From Promethearchaeota archaeon (GTDB taxonomy: Archaea > Asgardarchaeota > Lokiarchaeia > Sigynarchaeales > SOKP01): 6,936 nt of DNA. The position numbers and the translations under genes are program-made. This document shows, piece by piece, positions 6,101 through 6,936 of the stretch (within the stretch, counting starts at the first letter, position 1; each line of letters starts with the position of its first letter). The stretch spans positions 1-6,936 of the forward strand of contig WJKD01000809.1 in assembly GCA_014729315.1 (NCBI GenBank). The letters are read 5' to 3'. The notes under the pieces are model-generated. The model was not told the DNA's origin. It made no database searches and worked only from the letters and a program-made list of their open reading frames with translations.

Positions 6101-6936
6101 ACATATATATTCCAAACCAATTTTGGTTTAGCGTATTGTTCTGTAAATAGATGTTGTTAGTTTCGTTAAGGATGAGCCCAGACTCACCAAGTTTGTTCGC
6201 ATCAGAGATGACACTATCCTTGATTATCGCTTCCTTATGTGAATTGCGTATTTCAATCCCGAAACCCGCATCGCTTCCATTAATTTTTAAATTGCTTGCT
6301 ATATAAGGATCTTCGTGTGAACCCTCACCGTTACACCAAGGAAACAAGCTGGCTAACTCCCAATCGTTCCAGGAATGTTCGTCAATAAAAACTCTGGATC
6401 CATTGAAAAATTCATTAGCAATGGGATGATTATCGATAATACTATTTGAATAAATGTCGTCACCAATATTGTCATAATTTTCGTCCAAACCCGTATAATT
6501 CCCCCAGTAATTCCCAATAGTGCCGTTATCTCCCGTATTTCCGGTTCCGTAATTTGCCATCAAATTGTTAGGATCACTTTCGTCATATATGATGTTTAAC
6601 CAGAATTGATTATTATCTGATTCAGTAGATATATTTATCTCAGATTTTCCATTATTTTTAAAAAGATTCTTCAAGATATTATTATCCTCTGAGCCTGACA
6701 AATAGATTCCATTACCCTCGTTTTCAATAGCCGTATTCTTTTTGAAGTTTAAATCAGAACACTCTTCCAATTTAAACCCTTCACCAAAATTATTGTTTCC
6801 ATTGTTTTCAGCAATGTTACTTTCGAAATGACAATTATCGCATAAAAAAATGTAAAACCCATTTTGATAAGAGCCTGAATGAGATATACCGTTATTTTTC
6901 GCAATGTTATTTATGACAGTAAGATTTGAACACAAA
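3156..6936 (-). CDS. Giant membrane-anchored surface protein: tandem beta-helices, Ig-like repeats, C-terminal TM (5' end outside window)
   Basis: The frame is open from the right edge to TAA at 3158-3156, giving 1259 visible residues. The TTG at 6935-6933 is only the window edge, so the N-terminus and any signal peptide are missing. Residues 1-175 are a right-handed parallel beta-helix ending in a NosD-like cap (GNYWGNYTG at 141). Residues 183-220 are a header with WCNGEG and DPYI, followed by beta-helix 2 (221-410). A second header (434-476, WCSGAG, DPYI) opens beta-helix 3 (477-642), with cap GNYWSNYTG at 644. Ig-like domains follow: two near-identical 100-residue copies (685-884) and a diverged third (885-970). 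Another Ig-like domain (about 975-1075) and a beta-sandwich (1076-1205) lead to seven Asp (1214-1220), a membrane helix (1229-1253) and the tail RKSKKK. Many N-X-S/T sites suggest N-glycosylation. It is probably an extracellular stalk for adhesion or glycan binding; activity is unproven. NosD itself is a different, smaller protein, so no copper role is assigned. Confidence 0.92.
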   Translation of the reverse strand, partial: LCSNLTVINNIAKNNGISHSGSYQNGFYIFLCDNCHFESNIAENNGNNNFGEGFKLEECSDLNFKKNTAIENEGNGIYLSGSEDNNILKNLFKNNGKSEINISTESDNNQFWLNIIYDESDPNNLMANYGTGNTGDNGTIGNYWGNYTGLDENYDNIGDDIYSNSIIDNHPIANEFFNGSRVFIDEHSWNDWELASLFPWCNGEGSHEDPYIASNLKINGSDAGFGIEIRNSHKEAIIKDSVISDANKLGESGLILNETNNIYLQNNTLNQNWFGIYMFNSHNNNVTDCTFINNLGGIYLEDSDNNTLTQNEISLSTIYGISTYRSEHNNLTKNIISNSGGSGIYLQFASAKNNIKGNSIDNQGDHGIYIDYSENTTIIGNFITNSGLQSINLTDSDYCRVVGNSVEKLIRKDADSTDCVILANLYNGSIIKELIISDTGDGGFTWDEAVRDLYWCSGAGKWNDPYIFEDVNFVIGYGGTSPDCNALTLKNVNQPFIIRNMSFQNIDGNSEDDYAVNCENVHNGTFEKLLITDDFLLTGSFRLYQSSNISVRNNNLTYEGLRIDNCWNNSIEKNWIFKGYYGIYISNSENNTFSQNSVKNCTYGGFLIMSNSENNLIYNNTIKDNERNAIDNSIFNHWNNSLIGNYWSNYTGKDIEPKDGIGDTPHQIPGSANSVDYKPISFVYITESDIMPGEIFGKEPPYFTLTIRADEIDTVWYRLWDGNILTENFTINSFENSFQYQINDIIQWDLMGNGSLTISFYANDTSGNYDYLNVSVNKELFSPIITESDITPGEIYGKEPPYFTLTIVADELDTVWYRLWDGYMLTENFTIDSFTNSTQYQIQDISQWDLMTNGSVIISFYANDSVGFWNFLNITVNKDIIAPSIYDITPGDGQYFQYTSLPPDMNITVVDPNYDTRWYNIENTLTNFTFTNGDSCDLDAWNNAPYGDITITFYANDSLGNIGILIITIFRQDPSSNNASVISNPLPSHNALLNGTSVELSVIVTDPDGLDNTDVTFFNASDDSIIGTAYSISSGDIASLIWAGLSVNSENLWYVVANDTINATQSQTWRFIIENCTTLSSGIRTLFLPPRSDFNISISLELSYDVEIAFIGITFNPTETSLSDALFFIDISINDTREETVNELNFKIQIDTSQYSGIKFWWFNESANGGSGAWEEISLTDLGNGLLEGTIDHASTFAITEYTPPSTPLGTLADDDDDDDKGTDIQNDIMNIIITLSVLVVGSIAIISGVLLLRKSKKK
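3159..3251 (-). other. C-terminal membrane anchor of the surface protein
   Basis: Residues 1229-1253 form one hydrophobic helix (IMNIIITLSVLVVGSIAI and onward), followed by RKSKKK at the very end. Basic residues after the helix place the C-terminus in the cytoplasm and the 1200-residue body outside. No PGF-CTERM or LPXTG-type sorting motif is present, so retention should be by this helix itself. Confidence 0.85.
3276..3296 (-). repeat. GAC trinucleotide tract encoding seven Asp
   Basis: Seven consecutive Asp codons, six GAC and one GAT, lie between the last extracellular domain and the membrane helix of the surface protein (residues 1214-1220). Acidic juxtamembrane linkers of this kind occur in archaeal surface proteins. 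The nearly pure GAC run in an otherwise GAT-leaning gene suggests replication slippage and possible length variation. Confidence 0.8.
4284..4883 (-). repeat. 300-bp tandem duplication encoding two Ig-like domains
   Basis: Copy A is 4584-4883 (residues 685-784) and copy B 4284-4583 (residues 785-884). The period is exactly 100 codons with no gaps, and by hand count 73 of 100 residues match. Shared blocks include ITESDI, GKEPPYFTLTI, DTVWYRLWDG, LTENFTI, QWDLM and ISFYAND. A third, diverged unit (about 4026-4283) keeps DITPG, RWYN and ITFYANDS, which suggests older plus recent duplication. Confidence 0.93.
5010..6935 (-). repeat. Parallel beta-helix coil repeats (three helices)
   Basis: Residues 1-642 consist of degenerate units of about 22-24 residues with the pattern N-N-x-I/L-x-x-N-x-I-x-x-N-x-G-I-Y-L, for example GIYLSGSEDNNILKN, GIYLEDSDNNTLTQN and GIYISNSENNTFSQN. 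This Asn-ladder pattern is typical of the NosD/PbH1 class. Helices 1 and 3 end in the GNYW-NYTG...IGD...PI cap; helix 2 passes directly to the next header without one. At DNA level the units are too diverged to be a CRISPR or satellite. Confidence 0.85.

Noticed and set aside
6933..6935. TTG as the start of the surface protein
   Set aside because: The frame is open to the edge and the chain is already within a beta-helix, so this is an internal Leu codon.
4896..6935. NosD copper-maturation protein or pectate-lyase-type enzyme
   Set aside because: The similarity is to the generic beta-helix repeat; the size, Ig domains and anchor differ, no nos genes are adjacent and no catalytic signature was found.
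5010..6935. CRISPR-like or satellite periodicity in the ATTATT-rich DNA
   Set aside because: The period comes from degenerate protein coils; no identical repeats with unique spacers occur.

Overview
The window looks archaeal and most likely comes from an Asgard archaeon of the Lokiarchaeia type. This is inferred from gene content and style, not from a marker gene. The DNA is AT-rich and codons are AT-biased. A very large Asn/Thr/Ser-rich surface protein combines NosD-like beta-helices, Ig-like domains, a poly-Asp linker, one C-terminal membrane helix and a Lys/Arg tail. There is also a DUF998 membrane protein, TATA-like boxes and few clear Shine-Dalgarno sites. Other mesophilic archaea with similar surface proteins remain possible.

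Layout. Positions 1-2106 hold two minus-strand genes that overlap by 4 bases (ATGA). The upstream gene encodes a 318-residue soluble protein I do not recognise. The downstream gene runs off the left edge; it encodes a HEAT-like helical domain followed by a Lys/Glu-rich heptad coil containing a 67-residue tandem repeat. Positions 2107-2410 are a divergent AT-rich intergenic region carrying candidate promoters. Positions 2411-3058 (plus strand) encode a six-helix DUF998 protein. Positions 3059-3155 separate two convergent genes and contain a hairpin plus T-tract that fits as terminator of the minus-strand gene. Positions 3156-6936 are one minus-strand gene, open at the right edge, for the surface protein: 1259 residues are visible and its N-terminus is missing.

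How the genes relate. The overlapping pair at the left is almost certainly cotranscribed and translationally coupled, so its products probably act together, but neither sequence reveals the task. The DUF998 gene and the surface-protein gene have their own orientations, and nothing ties them to the left pair. No RNA gene, CRISPR array, insertion sequence or known defence system was seen. The points of most interest are the modular build of the surface protein (repeated header motif, 300-bp Ig duplication, Asp microsatellite) and the uncharacterised HEAT/coil operon.
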